Origin: Burkholderiales bacterium
Lineage (GTDB): Bacteria; Pseudomonadota; Gammaproteobacteria; Burkholderiales; Burkholderiaceae_C
Assembly (NCBI GenBank): GCA_025360385.1
Contig: JANYCG010000328.1
Coordinates: 1-45,239 of the forward strand
Reading direction: 5' to 3'
Length of the DNA: 45,239 bases
Shown here: positions 8,940 through 18,854 of the stretch, piece by piece
Position numbering within the stretch: position 1 is the stretch's first letter
Layout: every line of letters begins with the position of its first letter
Notes under the pieces: model-generated
What the model was told of the DNA's origin: nothing
The model's input: the letters and a program-made list of their open reading frames with translations, nothing else
Database searches by the model: none
Made by a program: the position numbers and the translations under genes

Positions 8940-9710
8940 TCACAGCGTCGCCGTCACGCCGCCGTCAACATACAAAATATGTCCGTTGACAAAATTGGAG
9001 GCATCGCTGGCCAGAAACACGGCTGCGCCCGCCAAGTCTTCAACATTGCCCCAGCGCCGGCTGGGCGTGCGGCCAACCAGCCAGGCGGTGAATTTGTCAT
9101 CGGCCACCAGGGCGGCGTTAAGCTCGGTCGCGAAATAGCCGGGGCCAAGGCCGTTGACGTTGATGCCATGAGGGCCCCAGTCAATCGCCATGCCCTTGGT
9201 CAGCATTTTGACGGCACCTTTGCTGGCCGTGTAGGGTGCAATGTTGGGGCGCCCCAGCTCACTTTGCACTGAGCAGATGTTGATGATCTTGCCCCGCTTG
9301 CGAGGGATCATTTTTCTGGCCACGGCCTGGCCCACCATGAACACGCTGTCAAGGTTGGTGCGCATCAACTCATGCCAGTCTTGCTCGCGGAAGTCTTCGA
9401 GTGGCGCGCGGCGCTGCATGCCAGCGTTGTTGATCAAGATGTCAATCGCGCCGATTTGGGCTTCAATGTCATCCACAGCCGCCTTGACGGATTGGGATTG
9501 GGTCACATCGAAGCCACGGACGTGGACATTCAGCCCTTCGCCCTTGAGTTGCGCGGCGGCGGCCATCACCTTGGCTTCGCCACGCCCGTTGAGCACCACT
9601 GTGGCACCGGCCTGGCCCAGGCCGCGGGCCAGCTCAAAACCTATGCCACCCGAGGAGCCGGTGACCAAAGCGATGCGGCCATCCAGCCTGAAAGTTGAAG
9701 CCGAAATCAT
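8940..9710 (-). CDS. idnO: Gluconate 5-dehydrogenase / 5-ketogluconate reductase-like SDR
   Basis: This 256-residue classical short-chain dehydrogenase has cofactor motif TGSSGGIG near residues 17-24, NNAG, catalytic Ser in ICSVQS and YTASKGA (Tyr and Lys). The MQRRAPLEDF segment after NNAG and the DWGPHGINVNGLGPGYFATELN stretch are characteristic of the IdnO/Gno group, which reduces 5-keto-D-gluconate to D-gluconate. With IdnD it forms the L-idonate to gluconate route. It sits between the ABC ATPase gene (21 bp) and idnD (143 bp) in the leftward operon. Confidence 0.82.
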   Translation of the reverse strand: MISASTFRLDGRIALVTGSSGGIGFELARGLGQAGATVVLNGRGEAKVMAAAAQLKGEGLNVHVRGFDVTQSQSVKAAVDDIEAQIGAIDILINNAGMQRRAPLEDFREQDWHELMRTNLDSVFMVGQAVARKMIPRKRGKIINICSVQSELGRPNIAPYTASKGAVKMLTKGMAIDWGPHGINVNGLGPGYFATELNAALVADDKFTAWLVGRTPSRRWGNVEDLAGAAVFLASDASNFVNGHILYVDGGVTATL

Positions 9711-9730
9711 AGGGAGGAACGACCGTGCGG

Positions 9731-10813
<1,083 letters not shown>

Positions 10814-10854
10814 TGAACGGGGCTTTCCGGGAATTGAGAATCAGGGTCTAGGGC

Positions 10855-11706
10855 TCAAGATTTAACGGCACCAGCCGTCAGGCCGGACACCATATAACGT
10901 TTGAAGGCGTAGTAGATGGCGGCCGGCGGCAGCGCATACAGGAAGCCGGTGGCCATCAATAATTCCCAGGGCGAATCATCGGCCGCCAGAAAATTGCCCA
11001 GCGCCACACCCAAAGTCAGGTCGGTTTCTTTGGACAGCAACAAGAACGCGTACAGGTATTCGTTCCAGGCCAGCAGCAAGGCGTAAGTGCCCACCGCCAC
11101 CAGTGACGGCAACATCAACGGCAGGTACACCAGCCTGAACAACTGCAGCGGCGTGGCCCCATCCATGCGGGCTGCCTCGTCCAGCTCAAATGGCAATTTG
11201 TCAGAGGCCTGCTTGAGCACCCAAATGCAGTACGGCGAGGCAATGGTGACCATGGCCAGGATCAGCGACCAGTGGTTGTTGAGCAGACCATAATTGGCCA
11301 TGGTCTTGTACATGGGCACGGCCAAAAATGCGGCAGGAATGAAGTAGGTGAACAGCGCCAGGTTCAGCACTGTGCGCCCGCCGCGAACCTTGAGGCGGCT
11401 GATGGCAAATGCCGCCATGGTGGCCACGACCAGGGTAATCACCCCGACTGCAATGGCGATCCACAGGGAATTGCCAAGTTGTTGCCAGAAATGGTTCAAG
11501 TAGAAATGCTTCTGGTTGAAGACGTGGTCAAAGTTTTGCCAGGTCGGGTTTTTCGGCCACAGGCGTCCGGACGTCGCCGTGTCACGCGGTGAAATCGCAA
11601 ACAGGAACATGTGGTAGACCGGAATGACAGTCCAAAAAAACAGCGGAATGCCAACCAGCAGAAGCTTGGCTTCGGTCGTCACTTTTTTGAGGCTGAGTTT
11701 GCTCAT
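10855..11706 (-). CDS. Carbohydrate ABC transporter permease (MalG/UgpE type)
   Basis: This 283-residue inner-membrane permease has about six membrane segments. The EAA loop that docks on the ATPase is visible as ELDEAARMDGATPLQLFRLV. Its ATG overlaps the stop of the preceding permease gene by 4 bp (ATGA, 11703-11706), which suggests coupled translation and a heterodimeric permease. The substrate is probably the sugar acid or sugar handled by the operon. Confidence 0.9.
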   Translation of the reverse strand: MSKLSLKKVTTEAKLLLVGIPLFFWTVIPVYHMFLFAISPRDTATSGRLWPKNPTWQNFDHVFNQKHFYLNHFWQQLGNSLWIAIAVGVITLVVATMAAFAISRLKVRGGRTVLNLALFTYFIPAAFLAVPMYKTMANYGLLNNHWSLILAMVTIASPYCIWVLKQASDKLPFELDEAARMDGATPLQLFRLVYLPLMLPSLVAVGTYALLLAWNEYLYAFLLLSKETDLTLGVALGNFLAADDSPWELLMATGFLYALPPAAIYYAFKRYMVSGLTAGAVKS

Positions 11707-12569
11707 TTCGACAACCTCTTCATCATGAAATACACCAGAGGCAAGATCAGGGGCAGCGCCACCACAATCGAGGCCATGGCGACATCGAGCTGGTCCAGCC
11801 GCAGGTAACGAATGCCCAGGGTCGCAAGGACGTGGGTCAAGTCAGCCGGGCCACCACCCGTCAGCAAATAAACACTGTTGAAATCGCCCAGCGTCCAGAT
11901 CATGGAGAGGATGGTCGAGGTGACGAACAAGGTGCGCATGGAGGGCCAGGTGATGAAGCGGAATTTCTGCCAGGTACTGGCGCCATCGACGGCTGCGGCC
12001 TCGTATTGTTCGGCGGGAATGGACATGCGGCCCGCCACCAGAATCAAAGTCCAGAACGGCAGTGATTTCCAGATGTGCATCAACATGGAGAACGACAGCG
12101 CCAGCGTCGGGTCATTCAGCCAGTTGGGGCCGTCCAGCCCGGTCAGCCTGAAAATGGTCTGATTGATCACGCCCCATTCCGGGTTGAGCATGAAGCGCAC
12201 CGACAAAATGGTCGGAATCGACGGCACGGCCCAGGGCAGAATAAACAGCACCGACAGAATCTTGATCCACCAGCGAACGTTGACAAAAAAACCTGAAAGA
12301 AACAGCGCAATCACCATTTTGAGGTTGATCGCCACAATCAAAAATATCAGGGTATTGACAAGGCTTCTAAAAAATATGGGGTCTGCAAAAAGTTTGGTGT
12401 AACTTTCGGGGTGCCGCGCCAGCCACATGCCGTAACCCACCGGGTAAAGCACAAACACAAAAAACACCAGCAGGTAGGGGACGACGAACAGTCGGCCCCA
12501 GAACTCCCATTGCGACAAGGCGCGGGTGGGCGCACGCGCCACCGCAAGGGAGGATATGGCTTGGGTCAT
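11703..12569 (-). CDS. Carbohydrate ABC transporter permease (MalF/UgpA type)
   Basis: This 288-residue membrane protein is the second permease half of the importer. The N-terminal part has a hydrophobic segment (LFVVPYLLVFFVFVLYPVGY), and the EAA loop is EQYEAAAVDGASTWQKFRFI. It lies 109 nt downstream of the solute-binding protein gene and overlaps the next permease by 4 bp. The order binding protein, MalF-like, MalG-like, ATPase is the usual one for this importer class. Confidence 0.9.
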   Translation of the reverse strand: MTQAISSLAVARAPTRALSQWEFWGRLFVVPYLLVFFVFVLYPVGYGMWLARHPESYTKLFADPIFFRSLVNTLIFLIVAINLKMVIALFLSGFFVNVRWWIKILSVLFILPWAVPSIPTILSVRFMLNPEWGVINQTIFRLTGLDGPNWLNDPTLALSFSMLMHIWKSLPFWTLILVAGRMSIPAEQYEAAAVDGASTWQKFRFITWPSMRTLFVTSTILSMIWTLGDFNSVYLLTGGGPADLTHVLATLGIRYLRLDQLDVAMASIVVALPLILPLVYFMMKRLSK

Positions 12570-12678
12570 GGGTGAGCGTCTAAAAATTTCGGCGTTGCAA
12601 AGTCATGCGGCTGATTGACGCTTCAGGCGGCTGCCGCTTTGGGCCACAACCGCCTGTCCGCGCCACTTCAAAGCAGGG

Positions 12679-14055
12679 TCAACCTGCGACAGCCTTGATG
12701 CGGGCAATCATTTCATCGACCGCTTTGTCGACCGGGACTTTTTCGGACAACACCCGGTTGGCGGCCTTGGCCCAGACGTTTTCATTGTTCAACACCGTGA
12801 ACTTGTAGTTCTTGGTGAATTCGAATGGCGTGGTGCCGTTCATGAACTGGTTGTACACGGCCAGGCGGTGCGGATCACTCTTCCAGAACGCGCTTTGTTG
12901 CGCCGCCTTGGTCACCGGGAACCAACGGCCCAGGGAACCTTCGACATAAGGCGTGAGGTTGGCGTCCTCGAGCATGAAGGCGACAAATTTTTTGGCCGCT
13001 TCCTTGTTCTTCGCGTCTTTGAAAATCACACCGGTCTTGACCGCCGCGCGGTAGGTCATTTTGGAGCCGTCAGGCTTGTTGGGGAAACCGGCCGTGGCGA
13101 TTTTCTCGGTGTAGTTGGCCTTGGCGACATCGCGCTGGGCTTGTGTCAGCGTGGTGTTGTTCATGTCGTCCAGCCACTTGGCAGCGATGGAGATCGTCGC
13201 GTTGTGGGTCAAGACGGTCGTCTTGTTGTGGAATGCAACGTTGTTGTCCGGGTCCTTCCAGTTGGTGCTGGATGGCGGCGTGCAGGCCGACGTGTAGGGA
13301 CGCGTGTAGTCGGTCAGGGTATTGATCAGGCCCTGGCGCACCGCCGGGTCGTCCACCAGCAACTTGCCGGAGTCGCTGACCAGCTTCACATTGTGGGCAT
13401 CCATGAAGGTCAGGAACGAATAGAACGAGTCACTGGAATCCACACCCAAAGGCTGTCCAATGCCGAAGCTGCGTTCGCCAGTTTTTTGGCGGTGAGCCGG
13501 CTGGACCTTGTCGCACCAGAAGCTCCAGTAAGCCTTCCAGTCTTTGGGGATGTCGCTCTCTTTGAAACCCGCATCCGTCAGCATGTCTTTCCAGTACTGG
13601 ATGTGCATGGTCTGCTGCTTGATGGGGAAGGCGTAATAGGCGCGTTTTTGTGCAGCGTTGTTGAGCAGGAACGTGGTTGCCAAGGCGGAGGGCTCGAACT
13701 TGGCGCGCATTGGGTCGATGATGCTGCTGATGTCTTCCAGCTTGCCGTCATAAGCCCATTTGGCCGTCACCTGAAAGTCGTACACGTCGCCGTAAGACAC
13801 GTCGGGCGGGTTGCCGGCATCCAGCGCGGCGACAGACTTCGGAACCATTTCCTGCGGCGCATACAGCGACAGGTCAATCTTGATCTTGGGGTTTTTGGCC
13901 TCAAATTTTTTGATGGCGGCGAACAGCGCATCGTCTTCAGCCTTGTAAAAGCCTTTGCCCCACCAGACAGTGAGTTTTTCCTGGGCAGCCGCCTGGCCCG
14001 ACGCAAGCAGCGCCAGAGTCATGCAGGCAGCCGTGGCCGTCAGTTTGAAATTCAT
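12679..14055 (-). CDS. Extracellular sugar-binding protein of the ABC importer
   Basis: This 458-residue family-1 solute-binding protein has a signal peptide (MNFKLTATAACMTLALLASG, probable cleavage after AAA near residue 24). The mature part begins QEKLTVWWGKGFYKAEDD, as expected for periplasmic carbohydrate binders. A good ribosome binding site, AAGGAGA, lies 7 nt before the ATG. It is the first transport gene, 101 bp downstream of the regulator gene, and strong expression is expected. The ligand cannot be told from sequence; the operon suggests a gluconate/idonate-type acid, an oligosaccharide precursor or a uronic acid. Confidence 0.9.
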   Translation of the reverse strand: MNFKLTATAACMTLALLASGQAAAQEKLTVWWGKGFYKAEDDALFAAIKKFEAKNPKIKIDLSLYAPQEMVPKSVAALDAGNPPDVSYGDVYDFQVTAKWAYDGKLEDISSIIDPMRAKFEPSALATTFLLNNAAQKRAYYAFPIKQQTMHIQYWKDMLTDAGFKESDIPKDWKAYWSFWCDKVQPAHRQKTGERSFGIGQPLGVDSSDSFYSFLTFMDAHNVKLVSDSGKLLVDDPAVRQGLINTLTDYTRPYTSACTPPSSTNWKDPDNNVAFHNKTTVLTHNATISIAAKWLDDMNNTTLTQAQRDVAKANYTEKIATAGFPNKPDGSKMTYRAAVKTGVIFKDAKNKEAAKKFVAFMLEDANLTPYVEGSLGRWFPVTKAAQQSAFWKSDPHRLAVYNQFMNGTTPFEFTKNYKFTVLNNENVWAKAANRVLSEKVPVDKAVDEMIARIKAVAG

Positions 14056-14079
14056 TGGAGAGTCTCCTTCTTGGTTGAT

Positions 14080-14113
14080 TGACAGGGTGAAATTTTGTCA
14101 GAGGTCAAGACAA
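14080..14113. promoter_or_regulatory. Overlapping inverted repeats upstream of the binding-protein gene
   Basis: In the gap between the regulator gene and the binding-protein gene are TGACA (14080-14084) / TGTCA (14096-14100) and TTGTC (14095-14099) / GACAA (14109-14113). They share the central TTGTCA half-site. This may be an operator for an internal promoter, but the arms are short and could be chance. Confidence 0.3.
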
Positions 14114-14156
14114 TTTCTATGCGGACTTACACGGATTCAAGCGATTATTCGGGGGA

Positions 14157-14912
14157 CTAGGCGGCCTTCAGTCCCTGCGCCGGTTCGGTGACCTGCGGCA
14201 AACGGCGCCGGGAACCCAACACCATTTCAATGTCGGCGTGGGCACCGTCGATCAGCACATTGGTGGCCCGTTCGGCCCGGGCTGGGTTGCGGGCGATGAC
14301 GGCATCAAGAATGGCGCGGTGCAGGTGCAAAGAACTGGCCGGGCCGTCTTTCTTGGCGGTCGACAACTCAAAACTGGTGCGCAACAAGGCGCTCAGGGCT
14401 TTGCTCATTTGGATCAGCATCCGGTTGTGCGAGGCTTGCAACAAGCCTTGATGGAAACGCAGGTCATAGGTGACGTAATCACCGCCCTGCGTGACAGCGC
14501 GTTTCATGCCGGCAAAGGCCGCTTCAATGCCGGCAATGTCATCCGGCGTGGCGCGCAGGGCGGCCATCTTGACGGCGGCGGGTTCCACCACACGTCGCAA
14601 ATCCTGCAAGTCGCGCACAAAATCAGGCGTGAGACCGGCCTTGGACTGCCAGGCAATCACATCCGCATCAAACCAGTTCCATTGGTCCGACGACAACACG
14701 CGCGTGCCGACCTTGGGTCCGGTGTGGATCAAACCCTTGGCCACCAGCGACTTGACCGACTCACGCACCACCGTGCGGCTCACGCCCAACTCTTCGCACA
14801 GCAAAGGTTCGGGCGCAATGGAAGCGCCCACCGCATACCGCCCTGCGACGATGGCTTCGCCCAGAAAATCAACGGTGTTGCCGTGGACGTTTTTAATCAC
14901 GGAATCAGGCAA
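14157..14912 (-). CDS. FadR-subfamily GntR transcriptional regulator
   Basis: An N-terminal winged helix (EPLLCEELGVSRTVVRESVKSLVAKGLIHTGPKVGTRV) is followed by an all-helical FCD effector domain (residues about 95-230), the layout of FadR-type regulators of sugar-acid operons. The start is uncertain because there is no ATG: TTG at 14912 (MPDSVIKNVHGNTVDF, 251 residues) is chosen, GTG at 14900 is possible, and TTG at 14960 adds unlikely sequence. It overlaps the upstream dehydrogenase stop by 8 bp, so translation is probably coupled. It likely represses both divergent operons through the palindromes at 15909-15943 and is released by a pathway intermediate. Confidence 0.85.
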   Translation of the reverse strand: MPDSVIKNVHGNTVDFLGEAIVAGRYAVGASIAPEPLLCEELGVSRTVVRESVKSLVAKGLIHTGPKVGTRVLSSDQWNWFDADVIAWQSKAGLTPDFVRDLQDLRRVVEPAAVKMAALRATPDDIAGIEAAFAGMKRAVTQGGDYVTYDLRFHQGLLQASHNRMLIQMSKALSALLRTSFELSTAKKDGPASSLHLHRAILDAVIARNPARAERATNVLIDGAHADIEMVLGSRRRLPQVTEPAQGLKAA

Positions 14913-15873
14913 TGGGTGTGAGCAGCGGTTTGCCCGCGAAATGCGCCTGCAAATTGCCAAAGGCCAGGTCGGCCATGGCTTTGCGGGTCTGCCAGGTGGC
15001 GCTGGCAGCGTGCGGCGTCAGGGCCACGTTGTCCAACGCCCGCAAGGCCTCTGGCACATTGGGCTCGTCGGCGTAAACATCAAGGCCGGCGCCGGCAATC
15101 ACGCCGGTTTGCAGGGCGTGGATCAAGGCATCCTGATCCACCACTGACCCGCGGGCCACGTTGATCAGGTAGCCCTTGGTTCCCAACGCGGCCAACACCT
15201 CGGCATTGATCAAGTGCCGGGTCGCGGCGCCGCCAGGCGTGATCACCATCAAAAAATCCACTTCCGCCGCCAGCAGGGCTGGGCTCGCGAAATAGGGATA
15301 GGCAATGTCACGGCGGGGGGTACGCGTGGTGTAGGCAATACGCATGCCAAAACCTTCAGCCCGGCGTGCGATGGCCAAGCCAATCCGGCCCAGGCCGACA
15401 ATGCCCAAACGCGCGCCGCTCACCTTTCGAACCAGCGGAAATGGCCCGCTCGGCCATTTGCCGTCGCGCACGTACCGGTCGGCCTGCGGCAATTTGCGCG
15501 CTGCCATCAACATGAGGGAGATGCCCATGTCTGCCACGTCGTCATTCAGCACGTCGGGCGTGTTGGTCAGGGGGATGCCACGGGCCCGGATGGCCGCCAC
15601 GTCGTAGCCGTCGTAACCCACGCCGAAAACGGAAATGACTTCGAGCGCAGGCAACTGCGCGATCAGGCTGGCGGGCACTTTGGATTCCCCGCCGCCCGAC
15701 ATGGCGCGGATGCGCGGCGCTATCGCGGCGAATGCGGCCGGGTCAGATTCATGGGTGCGGTCATGCACCGTGAAAGCGCCCTGCAAAGCCTCCATCAAAG
15801 GCGGCCATAATTTGGCGACGACCAACACGTCGGGCTTGGCAGGCGACTTGGCAGCAAGGTTTGACAAAATCAT
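14905..15873 (-). CDS. 2-hydroxyacid dehydrogenase (GhrB / 2-ketogluconate reductase-like)
   Basis: This 322-residue NAD(P)-dependent D-2-hydroxyacid dehydrogenase has cofactor loop GLGRIG (residues 160-165), catalytic Arg241 (INVARGSVVD), Glu270 (YADEPNVP) and His288 (LTPHAA). Family members reduce glyoxylate, hydroxypyruvate or 2-keto-D-gluconate. As the first gene of a leftward operon with gluconate-type enzymes, 2-ketogluconate reduction to gluconate is a reasonable guess. It faces the dehydratase gene across a 130-bp divergent region. Confidence 0.85.
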   Translation of the reverse strand: MILSNLAAKSPAKPDVLVVAKLWPPLMEALQGAFTVHDRTHESDPAAFAAIAPRIRAMSGGGESKVPASLIAQLPALEVISVFGVGYDGYDVAAIRARGIPLTNTPDVLNDDVADMGISLMLMAARKLPQADRYVRDGKWPSGPFPLVRKVSGARLGIVGLGRIGLAIARRAEGFGMRIAYTTRTPRRDIAYPYFASPALLAAEVDFLMVITPGGAATRHLINAEVLAALGTKGYLINVARGSVVDQDALIHALQTGVIAGAGLDVYADEPNVPEALRALDNVALTPHAASATWQTRKAMADLAFGNLQAHFAGKPLLTPIA

Positions 15874-15908
15874 TTCCCCGTAGTTTTTAAGATTGCAATC
15901 CGGCGGCT

Positions 15909-15943
15909 ATCGTATTACCATACTACGATTAGACCATAGTGGT
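15909..15943. promoter_or_regulatory. Palindromic operator candidates between the divergent sugar-acid operons
   Basis: Two adjacent palindromes lie in the divergent gap: ATCGTA-n9-TACGAT (15909-15929) and ACCA-TAG-TGGT (15933-15943). A GTAT-TACC-ATAC repeat is nested in the first, and TTACCA...TGGTAA spans 15915-15945. FadR-type GntR proteins typically bind short palindromes of the TGGT/ACCA or GTAT/ATAC kind, and a FadR-type gene is next door. Placement between both operon starts fits joint control. Promoter hexamers could not be set firmly. Confidence 0.6.
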
Positions 15944-16003
15944 AAACCCCAAAATTTCTTTCCAGTTGACATCCTCCAGTTAACATCTATTTGCGAGCAT
16001 CGA

Positions 16004-17809
16004 ATGAGCGACACCCCCAAAAAGCCAGCCACTGAACATGTCAGCCCCCACCCGTCACGGCCCACCGACGGGGCTCAGGCGGGCTTGGGGCGTCCCGGCG
16101 CTGCCTTGCGCAGCCAACAATGGTTCGGCCGACAAGACCGCGATGGTTTTGCCTACCGCAGCTGGGTCAAGGGCAAGGGCGTGCCGCACGACCAGTTTGA
16201 TGGCCGCCCGGTCATTGGCATCTGCAACACCTTCAGTGAACTCACGCCCTGCAACAGCCATTTTCGGACGCTGGCCGAGCAGGTCAAGATTGGCGTTTAC
16301 GAAGCCGGCGGTTTTCCGCTGGAGTTTCCAGTGATGTCTTTGGGCGAAACCCTGTTACGCCCCACCGCCATGTTGTACCGCAACCTGGCCAGCATGGACG
16401 TTGAAGAGTCCATTCGCGGCAACCCGGTCGATGGCGTGGTGCTGCTGATGGGCTGTGACAAGACGACGCCGTCATTGCTGATGGGGGCCTCCAGCGTGAA
16501 CCTGCCGACCATTGGTGTCAGCGGCGGGCCGATGCTCAACGGCAAATGGCGCGGGCAAGAACTGGGCAGTGGCACCGGGGTGTGGAGCATGAGCGAGCAG
16601 GTGCGCGCCGGCACCCTGAAGCTGGCCGATTTTTTTGAGGCCGAAAGCTGCATGCACCGCAGCCACGGCCATTGCATGACCATGGGCACGGCCAGCACCA
16701 TGGCCAGCATGGTCGAGGCCCTGGGCATTGGCCTGCCCGGCAACGCGGCCTACCCGGCGGTGGATGGCCGGCGCAATGTGCTGGCGCGCAACGCCGGGCG
16801 GCGCATTGTGGACATGGTGCACAAAGACCAAAAAATTTCAAGCATTCTCACCATCGAGGCTTTTGAAAACGCCATTCGCACCTTGGCGGCCATCGGCGGC
16901 TCGACCAATGCCGTGATCCACCTGATAGCGATTGCCGGGCGACTCGGTTTGAAGCTGACGATTGAAGACTTCGACCGCCTGGCCAGCGAACTGCCCTGCT
17001 TGGTCAATTTGCAGCCCTCGGGCGAGCATTTGATGGAAGACTTTTGCTACGCCGGCGGCCTGCCGGTGGTCATGAAAGAAATCCAGCATTTGCTGCACCG
17101 CGACATCATCACCGCCAGCGGCAAAACCGTCGGCGAAAACATCGCCGACGCGCAAAATTACGACCCCCGCGTGATCAAGAAATTTGATGCGCCGTTCAAG
17201 GACAAGGCCGGCATTGCCGTGTTACGCGGCAACCTGGCGCCGCGTGGCGCCGTCATCAAACCCAGCGCCGCCACGCCTGAACTGATGGTGCACACAGGCC
17301 GCGCCGTGGTGTTCGAGAACATTGAAGACTTCCACACCCGCATCGACGATGAGACCCTGGACGTGGACGAGCACTGCGTCCTGGTGCTCAAGAACTGCGG
17401 CCCCAAGGGTTACCCTGGCATGGCCGAGGTGGGCAACATGCCGCTGCCGCCCAAAGTGCTGCGCAAGGGCATCACCGACATGGTGCGCATCAGCGACGCC
17501 CGCATGAGCGGCACGGCGTATGGCACGGTGGTGTTACACACCGCACCCGAGGCGTCGGCGGGTGGCCCGCTGGCCGTGGTGCAAAACGGCGACATGATCG
17601 AACTCAATGTGCCCCTGCGCAAGCTGCATCTGCACATCAGCGACGAAGAACTGGCGCGGCGCCTGGCGACCTGGACCGCGCCTGCGCCACCCATGGCGTC
17701 GGGCTACTGGAAGCTTTACGTCGACCATGTGCTGCAAGCCGACCAAGGTGTTGACCTCGACTTTCTGGTCGGCATGCGCGGCTCGGCCGTGCCCAGGGAC
17801 AACCATTAA
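16004..17809 (+). CDS. IlvD/Edd-family sugar-acid dehydratase
   Basis: This 601-residue Fe-S dehydratase removes water from an aldonic acid to give a 2-keto-3-deoxy acid. The start at 16004 (MSDTPKKPATEHV) is preferred; an upstream in-frame extension runs through the operator region. Three iron-sulfur cysteines are visible: Cys83 (SELTPCN), Cys151 (MGCDKTTP) and Cys224 (HGHCMTMGTAST). The sequence resembles the L-arabonate/D-xylonate dehydratase branch more than biosynthetic IlvD. With KDG kinases and a KDPG-type aldolase following, a gluconate, galactonate or similar hexonate is the likely substrate. It is the first gene of the rightward operon. Confidence 0.85.
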   Translation: MSDTPKKPATEHVSPHPSRPTDGAQAGLGRPGAALRSQQWFGRQDRDGFAYRSWVKGKGVPHDQFDGRPVIGICNTFSELTPCNSHFRTLAEQVKIGVYEAGGFPLEFPVMSLGETLLRPTAMLYRNLASMDVEESIRGNPVDGVVLLMGCDKTTPSLLMGASSVNLPTIGVSGGPMLNGKWRGQELGSGTGVWSMSEQVRAGTLKLADFFEAESCMHRSHGHCMTMGTASTMASMVEALGIGLPGNAAYPAVDGRRNVLARNAGRRIVDMVHKDQKISSILTIEAFENAIRTLAAIGGSTNAVIHLIAIAGRLGLKLTIEDFDRLASELPCLVNLQPSGEHLMEDFCYAGGLPVVMKEIQHLLHRDIITASGKTVGENIADAQNYDPRVIKKFDAPFKDKAGIAVLRGNLAPRGAVIKPSAATPELMVHTGRAVVFENIEDFHTRIDDETLDVDEHCVLVLKNCGPKGYPGMAEVGNMPLPPKVLRKGITDMVRISDARMSGTAYGTVVLHTAPEASAGGPLAVVQNGDMIELNVPLRKLHLHISDEELARRLATWTAPAPPMASGYWKLYVDHVLQADQGVDLDFLVGMRGSAVPRDNH

Positions 17810-17827
17810 ATTCTGCGCAGCAAAATC

Positions 17828-17848
17828 AATTGGGGTCAGATTCCAATT
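17828..17848. repeat. Short inverted repeat in the dehydratase-kinase gap
   Basis: AATTGG (17828-17833) and CCAATT (17843-17848) are separated by 9 nt within an otherwise AT-rich stretch containing GGGGTCAGATTCC. It lies in the 88-bp gap between the dehydratase and kinase genes. The motif reminds me of short GGGGTCAGATTCC-type repeats seen in proteobacterial intergenic DNA, but this is recollection only. It could also modulate the operon mRNA. Confidence 0.4.
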
Positions 17849-17897
17849 TATTTTCTGCCATGTGACCGGTTGATTCAGACGCCTCACCGCATCCGCC

Positions 17898-18854
17898 ATG
17901 GACAAGAAATTTGACGTCGTTGCCCTGGGCGAAGCCATGCTGGAGTTCAACCAGACCACACCCGGCCAGCCGCTTTACCGCCAGGGCTTTGGCGGTGACA
18001 CCAGCAATGCCGCCATTGCCGCCGCCCGCGCTGGTGCCCAAAGCGCCTACCTGACGCGCGTCGGTGCCGACGCCTTTGGCGACGCCTTGCTGAACCTCTG
18101 GCACGCAGAAGGCGTTGACTCACGATCCGTGCAGCGCGATGCCCACGCAGCCACCGCCATTTACTTTGTTACCCATGGCCGTTATGGCCACGAGTTCAGC
18201 TACATGCGTGCAGGCTCGGCCGCCAGCCGCATGACACCGCACTGGCTTGACCAAACCCCGACGCACCCCACGGGCGACGGCACAAGCCCCGCAGAGGCCA
18301 TAGCCGCTGCCCACATCCTTCACCTGTCCGCCATCACGCTGGCCATTTCGCCAGAGGCCTGCGACACCGGATTCGCTGCCATGGCCCTGGCGCGCGCTGC
18401 CGGCACCAAGGTCTCGTTTGACTCAAACCTGCGCCTGAAGCTGTGGCCGCTGGCCCGTGCCCAAGCCTGCATCGCCAAAGCAGTGGCCTTGTGCGATATT
18501 TTTCTGCCCAGCCTGGACGATATGGTCGCGCTCACGGGCCTCGCAGAGCCCGACAAAATTGTCGACTGGGGCCATGCCCAAGGTGCCCGCTCTGTCGTGC
18601 TCAAAATGGGCTCTGACGGGGCCCTGGTCAGTGACGGCACACAGCGCCGCCGCATTGCCGCGCTGCGGGTAGAGCAGGTCGATGCCACGGGCGCCGGCGA
18701 TTGTTTTGGCGGCAACCTGCTGGCTCGGCTGGCCTTGGGCGACGACGTGTTCACCGCGTCGATTTACGCCAACGCCGCCGCCGCGCTGGCCGTGCAGGGC
18801 TTTGGTGCGGTCGAGCCTCTGCCCAGGCCTGATGCGGTTTACGCGGCCTTGTGA
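17898..18854 (+). CDS. kdgK: PfkB-family sugar kinase, probable 2-keto-3-deoxygluconate kinase
   Basis: This 318-residue ribokinase-fold kinase has an N-terminal glycine motif (FGGDTSNAAIAAARAGA) for sugar binding and a C-terminal ATP/catalytic motif DATGAGDCFGG with catalytic Asp268. Such enzymes phosphorylate 2-keto-3-deoxygluconate to KDPG in the semi-phosphorylative Entner-Doudoroff route, matching the dehydratase upstream and aldolase downstream. The last 4 bases overlap the next gene (GTGA at 18851), implying coupling. Other PfkB substrates are possible. Confidence 0.8.
   Translation: MDKKFDVVALGEAMLEFNQTTPGQPLYRQGFGGDTSNAAIAAARAGAQSAYLTRVGADAFGDALLNLWHAEGVDSRSVQRDAHAATAIYFVTHGRYGHEFSYMRAGSAASRMTPHWLDQTPTHPTGDGTSPAEAIAAAHILHLSAITLAISPEACDTGFAAMALARAAGTKVSFDSNLRLKLWPLARAQACIAKAVALCDIFLPSLDDMVALTGLAEPDKIVDWGHAQGARSVVLKMGSDGALVSDGTQRRRIAALRVEQVDATGAGDCFGGNLLARLALGDDVFTASIYANAAAALAVQGFGAVEPLPRPDAVYAAL

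Noticed and set aside
12868-14082. 404-residue open frame antisense to the sugar-binding protein gene
   Set aside because: It covers exactly the opposite strand of a gene with signal peptide and ribosome site; no family resemblance in its translation.
14116-14158. Possible ninth 43-nt element ending GGGGGACTA
   Set aside because: When aligned by its end, positions 2-3 and 15-17 do not match the invariant columns, so it was not counted.
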